51,679 nt of DNA from Pseudomonadota bacterium (GCA_021777765.1 JAJYDF010000022.1:1-51679), one strand, 5' to 3'. Positions 8,830-18,205 are shown, numbered from the stretch's first letter. The notes: generated by a model not told the origin, from the sequence alone. Numbers and translations are program-made.

Positions 8830-8920
8830 GGAGAGATGTCCGAGTGGTTTAAGGAGCACGCCTGGAAAGTGTGTGTACGTTAATAGCGTACCGAGGGTTC
8901 GAATCCCTCTCTCTCCGCCA
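8830..8920 (+). tRNA. tRNA-Ser (anticodon GGA)
   Basis: A complete class II tRNA with encoded CCA. The acceptor stem GGAGAGA pairs with TCTCTCC with discriminator G. The anticodon loop CTGGAAA, in stem CACGC/GTGTG, gives anticodon GGA. A long variable arm (TGTACGTTAATAGCGTACC) and the T arm GAGGG-TTCGAAT-CCCTC are typical of serine tRNAs. Confidence 0.97.
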
Positions 8921-8942
8921 GTTAAGATCAAGCAATCGATAT

Positions 8943-9052
8943 GGTGGCCACGTCGGTCCCCTCGCGATGTGAAACTGTAAACCCCGCTAGGCCCGGAAGG
9001 GAGCAACGGTAGCAGTGTAGCAGGCGCGTTGGTGTGGCTGATGTTGGCCGCC
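8943..9052 (+). ncRNA. ffs: Signal recognition particle 4.5S RNA
   Basis: About 110 bases that fold as one long hairpin, with GGTGGCC at the 5' end pairing with GGCCGCC at the 3' end. The apex carries the universally conserved SRP core GGCCCGGAAGGGAGCAACGG, that is, the GGAA tetraloop and the asymmetric loop that bind Ffh. It lies 22 bases after tRNA-Ser and could be co-transcribed with it. The location before dnaX is common in gammaproteobacteria. Confidence 0.95.
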
Positions 9053-9143
9053 TCCAATTGTTTTCTTGCTTCCTACGTTTTCCCTCTAGTTCATTTAAAG
9101 ATCTGTCATTAAATAATTAGAAAATGACATTTTCATTTAGTTA

Positions 9144-9189
9144 CACCCAGGCTACAATTATTGTTTTTTAATTACATGTAGCCTGGGTG
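9144..9189. repeat. REP-like hairpin (GTAGCCTGGGTG)
   Basis: CACCCAGGCTACA and TGTAGCCTGGGTG form a perfect 13-bp stem with a 20-base AT-rich loop. It is related to the GTAGCCCGG elements at 24111 and 36495. It lies in the space between ffs and dnaX and could terminate ffs. Confidence 0.8.
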
Positions 9190-9312
9190 AAAGCAAATGA
9201 TGCGCTTATTTAAAGCGATAGATTAAAATTAATTGCATCACTTGTTCAATTTGCTGCTGCAACCCGGGATATTAAATCGAACATTCAATACTGATATTTT
9301 TGAGCCCTCACC

Positions 9313-11004
9313 ATGACCTATCAAGTTCTAGCACGAAAATGGCGTCCACAAACATTCACAGAAATGGTTGGTCAAGAACATGTGACACGTGCCTTATGTA
9401 ATGCCCTTGATCAAAATAGACTGCATCATGCCTATTTATTTACTGGCACACGTGGCGTAGGCAAAACTACTGTTGCACGCATATTTGCAAAATCATTAAA
9501 TTGCGAAAAAGGAATTAGTTCACACCCGTGCGGCGTTTGCAGTAGTTGCGAAGAAATTACCCAAGGACGATTTTTTGATTTAATTGAGGTCGATGCCGCA
9601 TCACGCACCAAAGTCGAAGATACGCGCGATTTATTGGAAAATGTGCAATTTGCACCCAACCGTGGCCGCTATAAAGTGTATATTATCGACGAAGTACACA
9701 TGTTATCCGGACACAGTTTTAATGCTTTATTAAAAACATTAGAAGAACCACCACCGCATGTAAAATTCTTATTAGCAACCACTGATCCCCAAAAACTACC
9801 AGTCACTGTTTTATCACGCTGCTTACAATTTCATTTAAAAAATATGCCCGCTGAAACAATTGTGACACATTTACAAAATATTCTTGCCCAAGAAAATATC
9901 CATTATGAAACACCTGGATTATGGCAATTAGCCAACGCAGCCGATGGCAGTATGCGTGATGCATTGAGTTTATTAGATCAAGCGATTGCTTATGGAAATG
10001 GACAAGTCATTGAAACAGATATTTATACCATGTTAGGTACATTACCAACACATCAACTTGTCCCTTTGATTGATGCATTAATATCAGCAAATCCGCAACA
10101 ATTAATGAATATTATTAATGAGCTAGCCGCACATGGCGCCGATTTTCATCAAGTTTTAGAAGAATTATTGCGCTTCTTACAACAAATCGCTGTTACACAA
10201 CAAGTGCCCACCGCAATTGATCAAAATAATAGTAGCAAAGAAAAAATATTAGCTTTTGCAAAACAAATTACTGCAGAAGACGTGCAATTATATTATCAAA
10301 TCGCCATTATGGGACGTAAAGATTTACCTTATGCACCCAGTCCGAAATTAGGTTTTGAAATGATTTTATTACGTATGTTGGTTTTTAAACCGGATAATAA
10401 TCACCTAACTCATACACCGAATTTAACTACAACAAAAACAGTGATTAACAATGCCGTTAAATCCACGGGTGAATCATCTGCTACGATCAATAAAATACAT
10501 CAATCCACTGCTGGATCTAATACGTTAATACAACCAACTGCAATTAATTCAGCCATTACAACTCACACAATGACACAAGCAGCATCAACTCATTCAGCAA
10601 CAGAAAATAATTGGGCAACGATATTATCTCAGTTGAATTTAACTGGCATGACATTAGCCTTAGCTAATAATTGTTCACTGGAAAAAATCGAAGAAAGTGC
10701 CGTGCATTTATTATTAGACCCTAGCCATTCCGCTTTGCATAACTCACGCAATGATGAACGATTAACACAAGCGCTACAGAATTATTTTAATAAACCGATG
10801 AAATTACAGATACGAATCAGCACACCCAATAGCGCAACTCCAGCACAGCAACAACATAGTGCACAATTAGCAAAACAAGCGGCTGCAAAAAATACAATTG
10901 AAAATGATCCTGGCGTGCAATCAATCATTAAAACTTTTGATGCAAAAATACATCCAGAATCAATTAAAGCACTAGAAAATACTCATAATGAAATTAAGGA
11001 TTAA
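9313..11004 (+). CDS. dnaX: DNA polymerase III subunits gamma/tau
   Basis: DnaX is the clamp-loader ATPase of the replicative polymerase: it loads the beta clamp and, as tau, couples the core polymerases to the helicase. The 563-residue protein has the N-terminal YQVLARKWRPQTF, Walker A GTRGVGKTT, the zinc module CEKGISSHPCGVCSSC, Walker B IIDEVHMLS, the sensor region and the SRC motif of AAA+ clamp loaders. From about residue 365 a Thr/Asn-rich linker leads to a variable tau-specific C-terminal domain. I see no convincing slippery site for making gamma. In many bacteria ybaB and recR follow directly; here a tiny lipoprotein gene does, and ybaB-recR is about 20 kb away. Confidence 0.97.
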   Translation: MTYQVLARKWRPQTFTEMVGQEHVTRALCNALDQNRLHHAYLFTGTRGVGKTTVARIFAKSLNCEKGISSHPCGVCSSCEEITQGRFFDLIEVDAASRTKVEDTRDLLENVQFAPNRGRYKVYIIDEVHMLSGHSFNALLKTLEEPPPHVKFLLATTDPQKLPVTVLSRCLQFHLKNMPAETIVTHLQNILAQENIHYETPGLWQLANAADGSMRDALSLLDQAIAYGNGQVIETDIYTMLGTLPTHQLVPLIDALISANPQQLMNIINELAAHGADFHQVLEELLRFLQQIAVTQQVPTAIDQNNSSKEKILAFAKQITAEDVQLYYQIAIMGRKDLPYAPSPKLGFEMILLRMLVFKPDNNHLTHTPNLTTTKTVINNAVKSTGESSATINKIHQSTAGSNTLIQPTAINSAITTHTMTQAASTHSATENNWATILSQLNLTGMTLALANNCSLEKIEESAVHLLLDPSHSALHNSRNDERLTQALQNYFNKPMKLQIRISTPNSATPAQQQHSAQLAKQAAAKNTIENDPGVQSIIKTFDAKIHPESIKALENTHNEIKD

Positions 11005-11006
11005 TT

Positions 11007-11144
11007 ATGAATAAATTAATATCATTAATGATTTTATTTATTTTAATGACAGGATGTGCTTATGATTTTCAACCGGCGAGTTTGACTTATACAGATAATT
11101 CTAAACCTGGAACGAGCGCAACTTATACTAGTACAACTTATTAG
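11007..11144 (+). CDS. 45-residue lipoprotein
   Basis: A very short gene starting two bases after the dnaX stop. AAGGA, six bases before the ATG, lies in the last codons of dnaX, so it is probably translated from the dnaX transcript. The product begins MNKLISLMILFILMTGCAYD: a basic N-terminus, a hydrophobic core and a lipobox LMTGC with Cys at residue 17. The mature peptide is only 29 residues, rich in Thr/Ser/Tyr. It looks like the short lipoproteins found in many gammaproteobacteria whose roles are unknown. The good ribosome site and lipobox make it likely to be real. Confidence 0.7.
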   Translation: MNKLISLMILFILMTGCAYDFQPASLTYTDNSKPGTSATYTSTTY

Positions 11145-11164
11145 TTTTTATTGCTTGCTAAAAA

Positions 11165-11201
11165 CTCCCTCACCCTAACCCTCTCCCTAAAAGTAGAGGG
11201 G
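11165..11201. repeat. Imperfect CCCTCACCCTAACCCTCTCCC repeat
   Basis: Starts TCCCTCACCCTAACCCTCTC and ends in AGTAGAGGGGA, a weak hairpin of the same general type as the copies at 6360 and 43256. It lies just after the small lipoprotein gene. Confidence 0.6.
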
Positions 11202-11288
11202 ATCATTCAGTGCCAAATTTTATTTTCCGTATATTTTCTCTTTTCACACAATTCTAAGACATTTAACAAGTAGCCACGCAAATTTGAA

Positions 11289-11390
11289 GCGAAATATGAA
11301 GTTATTTATTGCAGGACCGTAGATTACAGGGACGTAATCTTCGATCGCAGGAAGCGGCTTCGTCCGGCAATAAATAACTTCATATTTCGC
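11289..11390. repeat. 102-bp element with perfect 24-bp terminal inverted repeats
   Basis: GCGAAATATGAAGTTATTTA plus TTGC at the left is the exact reverse complement of the right end. Inside, GATTAC/GTAATC and GGAAGC/GCTTC can form further short stems, and GGAC/GTCC extends the outer stem. The element sits between the convergent dnaX transcript and the transporter gene. It may act as a two-way terminator or be a small non-autonomous mobile element. Confidence 0.9.
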
Positions 11391-11424
11391 GTATTACTGC
11401 CACAGATATAGAAAGCAACAAAAA

Positions 11425-12834
11425 TTATTCAAACTGCGAAGTAAATTGTTTCCGCAATAAAAATCGAATCGCTATCAAAGGTAATAATAAATACAAAATA
11501 GTACTCCCAACCAAAATCGTTTCATAATGGGCTAACTCACCACTACTAGCTAAATTCGTTGGCAATGTAAAACTTGTTATTAGTGCACCAATACAAACAA
11601 TAATTGCTGGAACAACCACAATCCATACCCCCACAATACCGCCAGGAATTTTAAATGGTCGAATAATATTTTTTTCACGATAACGCAAACAAAGCACCGA
11701 ACTAAATAATAAAATATACATCAACACAGTCGATTGACTAGACATATCAATCAACATCCAAAAAGCCGTATTAGCATTGGGTAAATAAAGAAATAATGAA
11801 GCAAATAAAGTCGCAATAAACCCCTGCACAATTAAAATAGTGACTGGCACACCATTTTTACTTTCTTGAGCAAAAGCCTTAAAAACATGACCATTCTTAG
11901 CTGCAACACATAAACCTCTCGCGGGCCCTAATATCCATGCACTTAAGGAAGAAAAACCACCAAGTACGATTAAAAACACTAACACAGGCACCGCCCAAGC
12001 GATATGAAATTGATTAAAAAATGCAGAAAAACCTTCAATTAAACCAGCCACTAAACTCAACTGCTGTTTTGGCACAACCACTGCTATAGCCAATGATCCC
12101 AAAATGGTGGTGAATAAAATTAATATGACTGCAATAAATATCGCTCGCGTAAAACTGCGTTGCGGATTAATCACGTTTTGCGCATGAAATGCCGTAATTT
12201 GCATCCCTGCGTAACCTGATATGACTCCCGCAAAAAAGATAAAATTACTGAAATGCATAGTTGGGATTATTTGAGAAGTATTTAATGCTATTTGTGACGC
12301 TTGATGTGATAACAACCAATAACCACCCAATAAAACAATTATTGCACCTGGAATTAACGTGCCAAATAATGCACCAAAGATATTTAAGCGGCTCGATGCT
12401 TTAATGCCTAATAAATTATAAAAAGTGGCGCTCCACAAAATAATTATCGTACAAATAAAAATATATAATTTATTCTGCGCTAAATGAGGATTCACTAAAT
12501 ACGCTAACGTCGCAGCCATCGAAGACAACGCAGCGGGAAAACTAATGACGTTATTAATCCATTCCAACCAAATTGCTAATAACCCTAAATTATCTCCGAA
12601 TGCCCTCCGCACCCATAAATAAACACCCCCTGCTTGCGGATACGTAGTCGCTAATTCTGCACAGACCAATCCGCTGGGAATTAAAAATAATAATGCAGCT
12701 GCCAGATAAAAGAAGACAGAACTTAAACCCATGCTTGCCATTAATGGTAATCCGCGCAAATCAATAATTGCAGCCACACTGATCATTGCTAAAGCAAACG
12801 TACCTAAGACTCTTGCAGGTGAGTTGGTCAACAT
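11425..12834 (-). CDS. APC-superfamily amino-acid transporter
   Basis: A 469-residue inner-membrane protein with about 12 hydrophobic helices. The N-terminal VLGTFALAMISVAAIIDLRG, followed by LVCAELATTYPQAGGVYLWV and RRAFG, is the conserved TM1-TM3 region of APC transporters. The overall sequence is closest in style to glutamate:GABA-antiporter-like permeases (GadC/YjeM type), which are abundant in Legionella and Coxiella. These move amino acids by exchange or proton symport. Substrate cannot be assigned. No decarboxylase gene is adjacent that would support an acid-resistance role. It is divergent from anmK with about 100 bases between, and convergent with dnaX. Confidence 0.88.
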   Translation of the reverse strand: MLTNSPARVLGTFALAMISVAAIIDLRGLPLMASMGLSSVFFYLAAALLFLIPSGLVCAELATTYPQAGGVYLWVRRAFGDNLGLLAIWLEWINNVISFPAALSSMAATLAYLVNPHLAQNKLYIFICTIIILWSATFYNLLGIKASSRLNIFGALFGTLIPGAIIVLLGGYWLLSHQASQIALNTSQIIPTMHFSNFIFFAGVISGYAGMQITAFHAQNVINPQRSFTRAIFIAVILILFTTILGSLAIAVVVPKQQLSLVAGLIEGFSAFFNQFHIAWAVPVLVFLIVLGGFSSLSAWILGPARGLCVAAKNGHVFKAFAQESKNGVPVTILIVQGFIATLFASLFLYLPNANTAFWMLIDMSSQSTVLMYILLFSSVLCLRYREKNIIRPFKIPGGIVGVWIVVVPAIIVCIGALITSFTLPTNLASSGELAHYETILVGSTILYLLLPLIAIRFLLRKQFTSQFE

Positions 12835-12938
12835 TGTTCTTTTCCTTAATAAAATGGCAGAAGTAATTTATACTCGCACCACGATAAGTAAATCAATAAT
12901 TGAATACAAATTGCATTATTAATTTTAAGAGGTAAAGC

Positions 12939-14249
12939 ATGCTAAGCATAGGTTTAATGAGTGGCACATCGATGGATGGCATAGATTGCGCGTTGCTTGA
13001 AACAGATGGGTCATCACGATTAATTAAAGAATTAGGTAACACCGCCATATCTTATGAGCCGCAATTTAAAATATTATTGAAAGCGACTGAATATGCTATA
13101 AGAAAATGCTTAGGCAATTTAAATGATGCTAAAAAATTATTTCCACAAATCATAGAAGAATATTTAATCAATGTTTTGCAAATTAATCAAAAAAATATCG
13201 CTACTAAAATGATCGACCTCCAATCGTATTTACAAAATATAACACACGAAAACTCTAATATTTCACTAGAAAAGACAATACAACATTCTACCCTGCTACA
13301 TGCCAAAGCCGTTCAAAATTTGTTGCAACAAACTGGCTATAAAGCGCAACAAATTGATGTCGTCGGATATCACGGTCAAACATTTTTTCATCAACCTGCA
13401 AAAAAAATATCAATTATTTTAGGCGACGGCCAATATTTATCCGATTTACTCGGCATAACTGTAGTCAATGATTTTCGTAGCAATGATATTGAAGCAGGTG
13501 GTCAAGGTGCGCCACTTGCACCAATTTATCACCAAGCACTAGCCATACGTGATAAAAAAATCCCTGCTATTGTAGTAAATTGTGGCGGTATTGCTAACGT
13601 CACCATAATTCAAAATCAAAATGAATTAGATTTAATTGGATTTGATACCGGCCCAGGAAATGCATTAATTGATAGTGTTGTGCGCCAACGCACACAAGGT
13701 AAACAACACATGGATAAAGATGGCCAATATGCGAAATCAGGAACAATTAATCTAGGTGTTTTAGCAGCACTTTATGAAAAAGCATTAATTAAAGACGGTG
13801 AAAATTACTTTAATTTATTACCACCGAAATCACTTGATTATGGTGATATTCAGCTTATTCCCGAATTAAATTCACTTTCTTTGGAAGATGCGTGCGCAAC
13901 ATTAGCGGCATTTACAGCAGATTCAATTATTCAAAGTGTACAAAAATTAAATCAAGCCATTCCAAATCATTGGATATTAGCAGGCGGTGGTTGGAAAAAT
14001 CCTGCGATTCGAGAACAACTAGAAGCTCGTTTAATTAATTTGTTTGGAAATAAAATGACCGTGGTGAGCGCAGATAAAATTGGATGGAATAGTCAAGCAA
14101 TGGAAGCTCAATTATTTGCGTTTCTTGCTGTACGAAGTCTACTCAAAAAACCACTCAGCGTACCAGGGACAACCAGAGTTCCAAAACCCATGTTTGGTGG
14201 TAAAATCTATTATGCGCATCCTGTCGCTAACTCACAGAGTAAAGCTTAG
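12939..14249 (+). CDS. anmK: Anhydro-N-acetylmuramic acid kinase
   Basis: AnmK phosphorylates 1,6-anhydro-N-acetylmuramic acid released from peptidoglycan while opening the anhydro ring. The MurNAc-6-phosphate produced enters cell-wall recycling. The 436 residues include the N-terminal ATP-binding signature LSIGLMSGTSMDGIDCALLE. Others are GYHGQTFFHQP, VNDFRSNDIEAGGQGAPLAP, the catalytic-Asp region GFDTGPGNALID, and the C-terminal LAGGGWKNPAI and GWNSQAMEAQLFAFLAVRSL. It is somewhat longer than the typical 370 residues, with an insertion around residues 55-115. AAGAGG precedes the ATG. The start codon is supported by the conserved N-terminus. Confidence 0.96.
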   Translation: MLSIGLMSGTSMDGIDCALLETDGSSRLIKELGNTAISYEPQFKILLKATEYAIRKCLGNLNDAKKLFPQIIEEYLINVLQINQKNIATKMIDLQSYLQNITHENSNISLEKTIQHSTLLHAKAVQNLLQQTGYKAQQIDVVGYHGQTFFHQPAKKISIILGDGQYLSDLLGITVVNDFRSNDIEAGGQGAPLAPIYHQALAIRDKKIPAIVVNCGGIANVTIIQNQNELDLIGFDTGPGNALIDSVVRQRTQGKQHMDKDGQYAKSGTINLGVLAALYEKALIKDGENYFNLLPPKSLDYGDIQLIPELNSLSLEDACATLAAFTADSIIQSVQKLNQAIPNHWILAGGGWKNPAIREQLEARLINLFGNKMTVVSADKIGWNSQAMEAQLFAFLAVRSLLKKPLSVPGTTRVPKPMFGGKIYYAHPVANSQSKA

Positions 14250-14289
14250 CCTCAGTAAAAGTAAATTTCATTAAAAAAGGGGATTAATT

Positions 14290-17061
14290 ATGCCTTTTAC
14301 AAAAGAATATAATGATCGGATATCATCTGCTTTAAATACTAATAATTTAGTTGAAATTGATGCAGTGATGATGACGCAAGTTATAAAACCGAGTAAATTA
14401 AGTAAGATAGAATTATGCCTTAAAGTTGCTTGTCGTTATTCTCAAACAGAGGTCATTAAAAAGTATTTAACAGAACGAACTTTTTCAGAAGATTTTCTTT
14501 ATGTTGTATTATTTGAAGCCGTCCAAACAGCAAATCGTGAAATAGTTCAACTCTTAATTGAAAAATTCTCTCTAGATCAAAATAGGTTTTTCGACACCGA
14601 ATTATGTAATGCGAATGAAATTGCTGACTTTCATATTTCTCTTGATAAAGAATGGCAAGCGTCCGCTTTTCTTTTATCTCTTGCATCCTCCGATAAAGAT
14701 GCTGGAAAAAATTTGCTTAATTATTTTCTGAGTATAGATAGCACTCAAATCAATAAACCTTTCAAATATTACAATAAGAAAAACTATACTGTTCTTTTAC
14801 TCGTTTATTTGAGAGCAGATATTATAAAATTATTACTACAAAAAGGCGCTAATCCCTATATCAAGTGCGATGAGCAATTAAATTCAGAACAGCGAAAAGA
14901 ATTTATTCATTTATATCCAAATGGCATTAAACAATATTCATTTCATGATCTCATTACTGCTGAACCCGATAAAAACATGGCAAGAAATTCTATAAAAGAA
15001 TGTTATTTGGAATGGTTATTCATTAATAAATATAGAGAACTAAAATTATTATCCGACGCCACACAGATTCTAAATAGATATTCTTCAGAAAACTCTTCTA
15101 CTGTTGCACGAAATTCACAAGCCTCAACAACAGCTCTACATGTTGCTGCTAGTGAAGGTGATCTAGATGGAGTGAAATTATTGATAGCCCAAGGCGCTAA
15201 TTATGGCATTAAGAATGAAGATGGTTTAACGCCTTTTGAATTGGCTCACCGCAATGGTCATCTCAAAGTGAGTAGATTTTTATTTGACATCAAGTTACAA
15301 AATACAATTATTAAAGATATTTCTGACAACGAATTAATACGATTCAAGGATCACAATTTAGGCGAAGGTAATTCCGCTTGGGTTTACAAAGGAACATATA
15401 ATAATCAATCTGTTGCTATTAAAGAGCTGAAAAATTCATGCACTATTGCACGTGCTCAATTAGAAATAAAATATATAATGGCATTTGAATCGCCTTATAT
15501 CGTGAAAGCACATGGGGTATGTGTGCAAGATAAATATTTTTCATTGGTATTACATCACTATGCCAAGGGTTGTTTAGGAGAAATATTATTTAAGCTAGAT
15601 ATTGATATGACGTGGAACGAACGCGAGAGAATTATTAAAGATGTTGCATATGGAATGGATTATGCACATGCCTGTGGTGTGATACATGGCGACCTCAAAC
15701 CAGAAAATATTTTATTACAATTAACGGATGGTGAATTACGAGCAGTAATTACAGATTTTGATGCATTAAAACAAAGAGGAGAAGTTGCAGGATCTCATCA
15801 CAGTGTGACCATTGTAAATTCTGGTGGATTTTCAGGTTCGCGTGGATATTTTGCCCCAGAACTTCTTGAGCCTAAAAAATTTAAAATAGAAACCCCCGTA
15901 ACAACGACTCAATCAGATATTTACAGCTTTGGTGTATTAACTTATACCATTGCGAAACGGGAAATGCCTTTTCCTAAAGCTACAATCCGTGAATATGAAG
16001 ATAAGATAATTAAAGGTAAAATTCCTGAGATGAGCAATAAAGAATTTAGCGAAGAGGTTATAGAGGTGGTGCAAGGTTGTATGAGGCTAAAACCTGAAAA
16101 CCGTTTCAAGATGCGCGATGTAATTTCAATCTTCGCACCGAAAACTATACAAACATCCTCTTTGACAAACAGCGAAAGAAAACCATTATCCCTCTTAACA
16201 ACTAATATTCAGAAACTTAAAGAAAATGGTAGTAAAATTGGTGGTTTTTTGGGAGGAAAATTATCACCGCGTCCACAAACTCCGACTAATAGTACTAAAT
16301 CACTAGCCCTATCATCGCCTAGCCAAACACCAGTAACGAATGGTATTGCTCCACCTCCCTCCGAATTAACTATGCCTGCTAAATTAATTACATCGCAAAC
16401 ACCACCTAATAAAGATAATTCTAAATTATTGGGGCGCTCTAGTAGCTCTTCCGAATTGTTCTCGGATGAAGCAAAAGAACATGAGATGGATCGTTTCAAT
16501 TTCATCAGTACCGCTGATATTGAAAAAATTAAAATAATGTATGATACCGGTGGCATTACCTTTAATTGTAAATGTTCTTTATGTATCAATTTAGACAAAA
16601 ATCCTTTTCATGATTTATTGCGTTTTACGATAGAGTCAAGGATTGCTTTGGCAAAATATCTTATTGAACACCCAAAATATCCTGTTGATATTAATATAAC
16701 GAATAGAAAAAAAAGAACATTTTTGCATGTGATAGCGCAGAGTCGTTTTTATGGTAAGAACGATCCCGTGAAATATTTAAAACATCTCTTTATTAATTAT
16801 GGTGATAAATATTTTATTGATGTGAATGCCAAAGACAAAGATGGTAATACACCCTTACATTTAGCGGGGGCATCTGGCAATTTACAAATTGTCATAGAAT
16901 TGTTAGCGCGGAAAGCGGATTTTTCCATTTCAAATAATGAAGGGTTAAGTCCTTATGAATATGTAGCAAGAGAATGTAAGGATCAGCAAATGCGGGATGA
17001 TATATTGTCTATCATGCCAAAAACAGTTATTGCGGTATCGCCTTCTCTTAGAAGGCCCTGA
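14290..17061 (+). CDS. Ankyrin-repeat / eukaryotic-like protein kinase, effector candidate
   Basis: A 923-residue protein in three parts. Residues about 1-340 are helical, with ankyrin repeats most evident at 281-335 (TALHVAASEGDLDGVKLLIA). Residues about 350-625 are a eukaryotic-type kinase domain. Its glycine loop is GEGNSAWV at 358-365, the ATP-binding Lys is K378 in VAIKEL, and the catalytic loop is HGDLKPEN with D468. The metal-binding motif reads DFD (489-491) instead of DFG; APE-like FAPELLE and QSDIYSFGVL follow. After a Ser/Pro-rich linker and a small Cys cluster (CKCSLC), a further ankyrin pair lies near 851-900 (GNTPLHLAGASGNLQIVIEL). This architecture is typical of proteins delivered into eukaryotic hosts by intracellular bacteria, but no secretion signal can be proven. 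Activity is likely, given intact Lys and Asp residues, though the DFD change is notable. Confidence 0.88.
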   Translation: MPFTKEYNDRISSALNTNNLVEIDAVMMTQVIKPSKLSKIELCLKVACRYSQTEVIKKYLTERTFSEDFLYVVLFEAVQTANREIVQLLIEKFSLDQNRFFDTELCNANEIADFHISLDKEWQASAFLLSLASSDKDAGKNLLNYFLSIDSTQINKPFKYYNKKNYTVLLLVYLRADIIKLLLQKGANPYIKCDEQLNSEQRKEFIHLYPNGIKQYSFHDLITAEPDKNMARNSIKECYLEWLFINKYRELKLLSDATQILNRYSSENSSTVARNSQASTTALHVAASEGDLDGVKLLIAQGANYGIKNEDGLTPFELAHRNGHLKVSRFLFDIKLQNTIIKDISDNELIRFKDHNLGEGNSAWVYKGTYNNQSVAIKELKNSCTIARAQLEIKYIMAFESPYIVKAHGVCVQDKYFSLVLHHYAKGCLGEILFKLDIDMTWNERERIIKDVAYGMDYAHACGVIHGDLKPENILLQLTDGELRAVITDFDALKQRGEVAGSHHSVTIVNSGGFSGSRGYFAPELLEPKKFKIETPVTTTQSDIYSFGVLTYTIAKREMPFPKATIREYEDKIIKGKIPEMSNKEFSEEVIEVVQGCMRLKPENRFKMRDVISIFAPKTIQTSSLTNSERKPLSLLTTNIQKLKENGSKIGGFLGGKLSPRPQTPTNSTKSLALSSPSQTPVTNGIAPPPSELTMPAKLITSQTPPNKDNSKLLGRSSSSSELFSDEAKEHEMDRFNFISTADIEKIKIMYDTGGITFNCKCSLCINLDKNPFHDLLRFTIESRIALAKYLIEHPKYPVDINITNRKKRTFLHVIAQSRFYGKNDPVKYLKHLFINYGDKYFIDVNAKDKDGNTPLHLAGASGNLQIVIELLARKADFSISNNEGLSPYEYVARECKDQQMRDDILSIMPKTVIAVSPSLRRP

Positions 17062-17089
17062 ATAAAATTTATTTTTTATCTTATTCAGT

Positions 17090-18148
17090 TTAAACATACT
17101 GTTCGTGCTTATTAATTAATTTCTGTAACTTATCTTGTAAACTAGCATTTTCATTGGATAAATGTTGAGATTGGGTTATTAATAGTTGTTTAGACATTTC
17201 TAACTCTTGTACAGTGTTTTTTAACATCGATATCTGTTCAGTTATTACCGCATTCTTTCTTTCCAAATTAATAGTAATCAATGATTTTTCTTTTGTCTCT
17301 TGCTTGATGATATTAAGCTCATTGATCAACGTCTCATTATTTACCTGTAAATTGTATAATTCATGTGATAATTCTGAAATTTTAATTTTTTCCTGTTGTT
17401 GAGTTTGATCCATTAAAGCAAAATCTTCTTTCAAAGAATCCCGTTCATTTGTTAATTGTAATTTCACTATTTCAAGTTGTTTTATTTGCTCTATTAAATC
17501 AACATTAGTGAGTTGTAATTGTTTGACTTGTTCGATAAAAATAGCTCGTTCTTTTGCTAATAACTGTTCATGATCATTCTGTGATTTGAACAATTCAGAT
17601 TGAATATTTTCTAAATTAGCTTGTAGTCGGGAGTTCATTTGATACAAACGGTCATTATCAACCTGCAACCTTTGTAATTGATCTTTGACAACGGTGTTAT
17701 ACGTTTCTAATTTGGCATTCAGTTGATCAGATTGTGACAAATCATCACGATACTTTTCGGTTAGTTTCGCCTGATCTAAATAACGCGCTTCAGTTTCTCT
17801 ATATTTTCTATCAAGTGCTTGATAATCAATGCGCTCTTGTTCTAACTGTTTTTGCAGACTCTCTAACTTTTGCTGGCTCAGCTGTTCAATTTTCTCAATA
17901 CGACTATCTGCTGCCACATGTAATCGCTCCCATAAACCCTTGACATGAGAGGCCAATTCATGAGGAATTTCATTATGAGCCGTAGATGATTTCTGTGCTT
18001 TCCATGATTTTAAGTGGGTGGCAATGGTCGTTCGGCTACCTGTTCCTAGTACCTGCCTTATTCCATCCACAGTGGCCAACTGCCCTCTTCCTTCAAGCTG
18101 TGCAGCTGTCTCAGCTATATCCCTATAAGTCACGCCACTACGAGCCAT
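17090..18148 (-). CDS. KfrA-type DNA-binding coiled-coil protein
   Basis: A 352-residue protein. The N-terminal 50-60 residues (VTYRDIAETAAQLEGRGQLA then VDGIRQVLGTGSRTTIATHL) match the KfrA N-terminal helix-turn-helix domain. The remaining 280 residues form an almost uninterrupted, Gln/Leu/Lys-rich coiled coil. KfrA proteins are best known from large plasmids, where they autoregulate and help plasmid maintenance; chromosomal relatives occur. AAGGAG precedes the ATG. Just upstream are short inverted repeats suitable as an operator. The hydrolase gene ends 57 bases upstream on the same strand, so the two might share a transcript. A mobile-element origin is possible but not shown by other plasmid genes here. 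Confidence 0.85.
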   Translation of the reverse strand: MARSGVTYRDIAETAAQLEGRGQLATVDGIRQVLGTGSRTTIATHLKSWKAQKSSTAHNEIPHELASHVKGLWERLHVAADSRIEKIEQLSQQKLESLQKQLEQERIDYQALDRKYRETEARYLDQAKLTEKYRDDLSQSDQLNAKLETYNTVVKDQLQRLQVDNDRLYQMNSRLQANLENIQSELFKSQNDHEQLLAKERAIFIEQVKQLQLTNVDLIEQIKQLEIVKLQLTNERDSLKEDFALMDQTQQQEKIKISELSHELYNLQVNNETLINELNIIKQETKEKSLITINLERKNAVITEQISMLKNTVQELEMSKQLLITQSQHLSNENASLQDKLQKLINKHEQYV

Positions 18149-18164
18149 GATGTCATCTCCTTAT

Positions 18165-18203
18165 GATATCGTTACGTATAACGTATCATGTTATTTATCA
18201 TGA
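18165..18203. promoter_or_regulatory. Candidate operator of the KfrA-like gene
   Basis: CGTTA-CGTA-TAACG (18170-18183) and TCATG-TTATTTA-TCATG-A (18186-18203) are two short inverted repeats in the 57-base gap before the KfrA-like gene. ACGTATAACGTAT also contains a direct repeat. KfrA proteins bind operators with such symmetry in their own promoters, so autoregulation is plausible. Confidence 0.4.
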
Positions 18204-18205
18204 CA

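Noticed and set aside
8803..9057. Minus-strand frame across tRNA-Ser and the 4.5S RNA
   Set aside because: It reads through two well-defined RNA genes; phrases such as GERGIRTLGT are the familiar false translation of this kind of RNA locus.
11289..11390. Integron attC site
   Set aside because: The 24-bp arms are perfect and lack the R/L core spacing and GTTRRRY ends of attC, and no integrase is seen.
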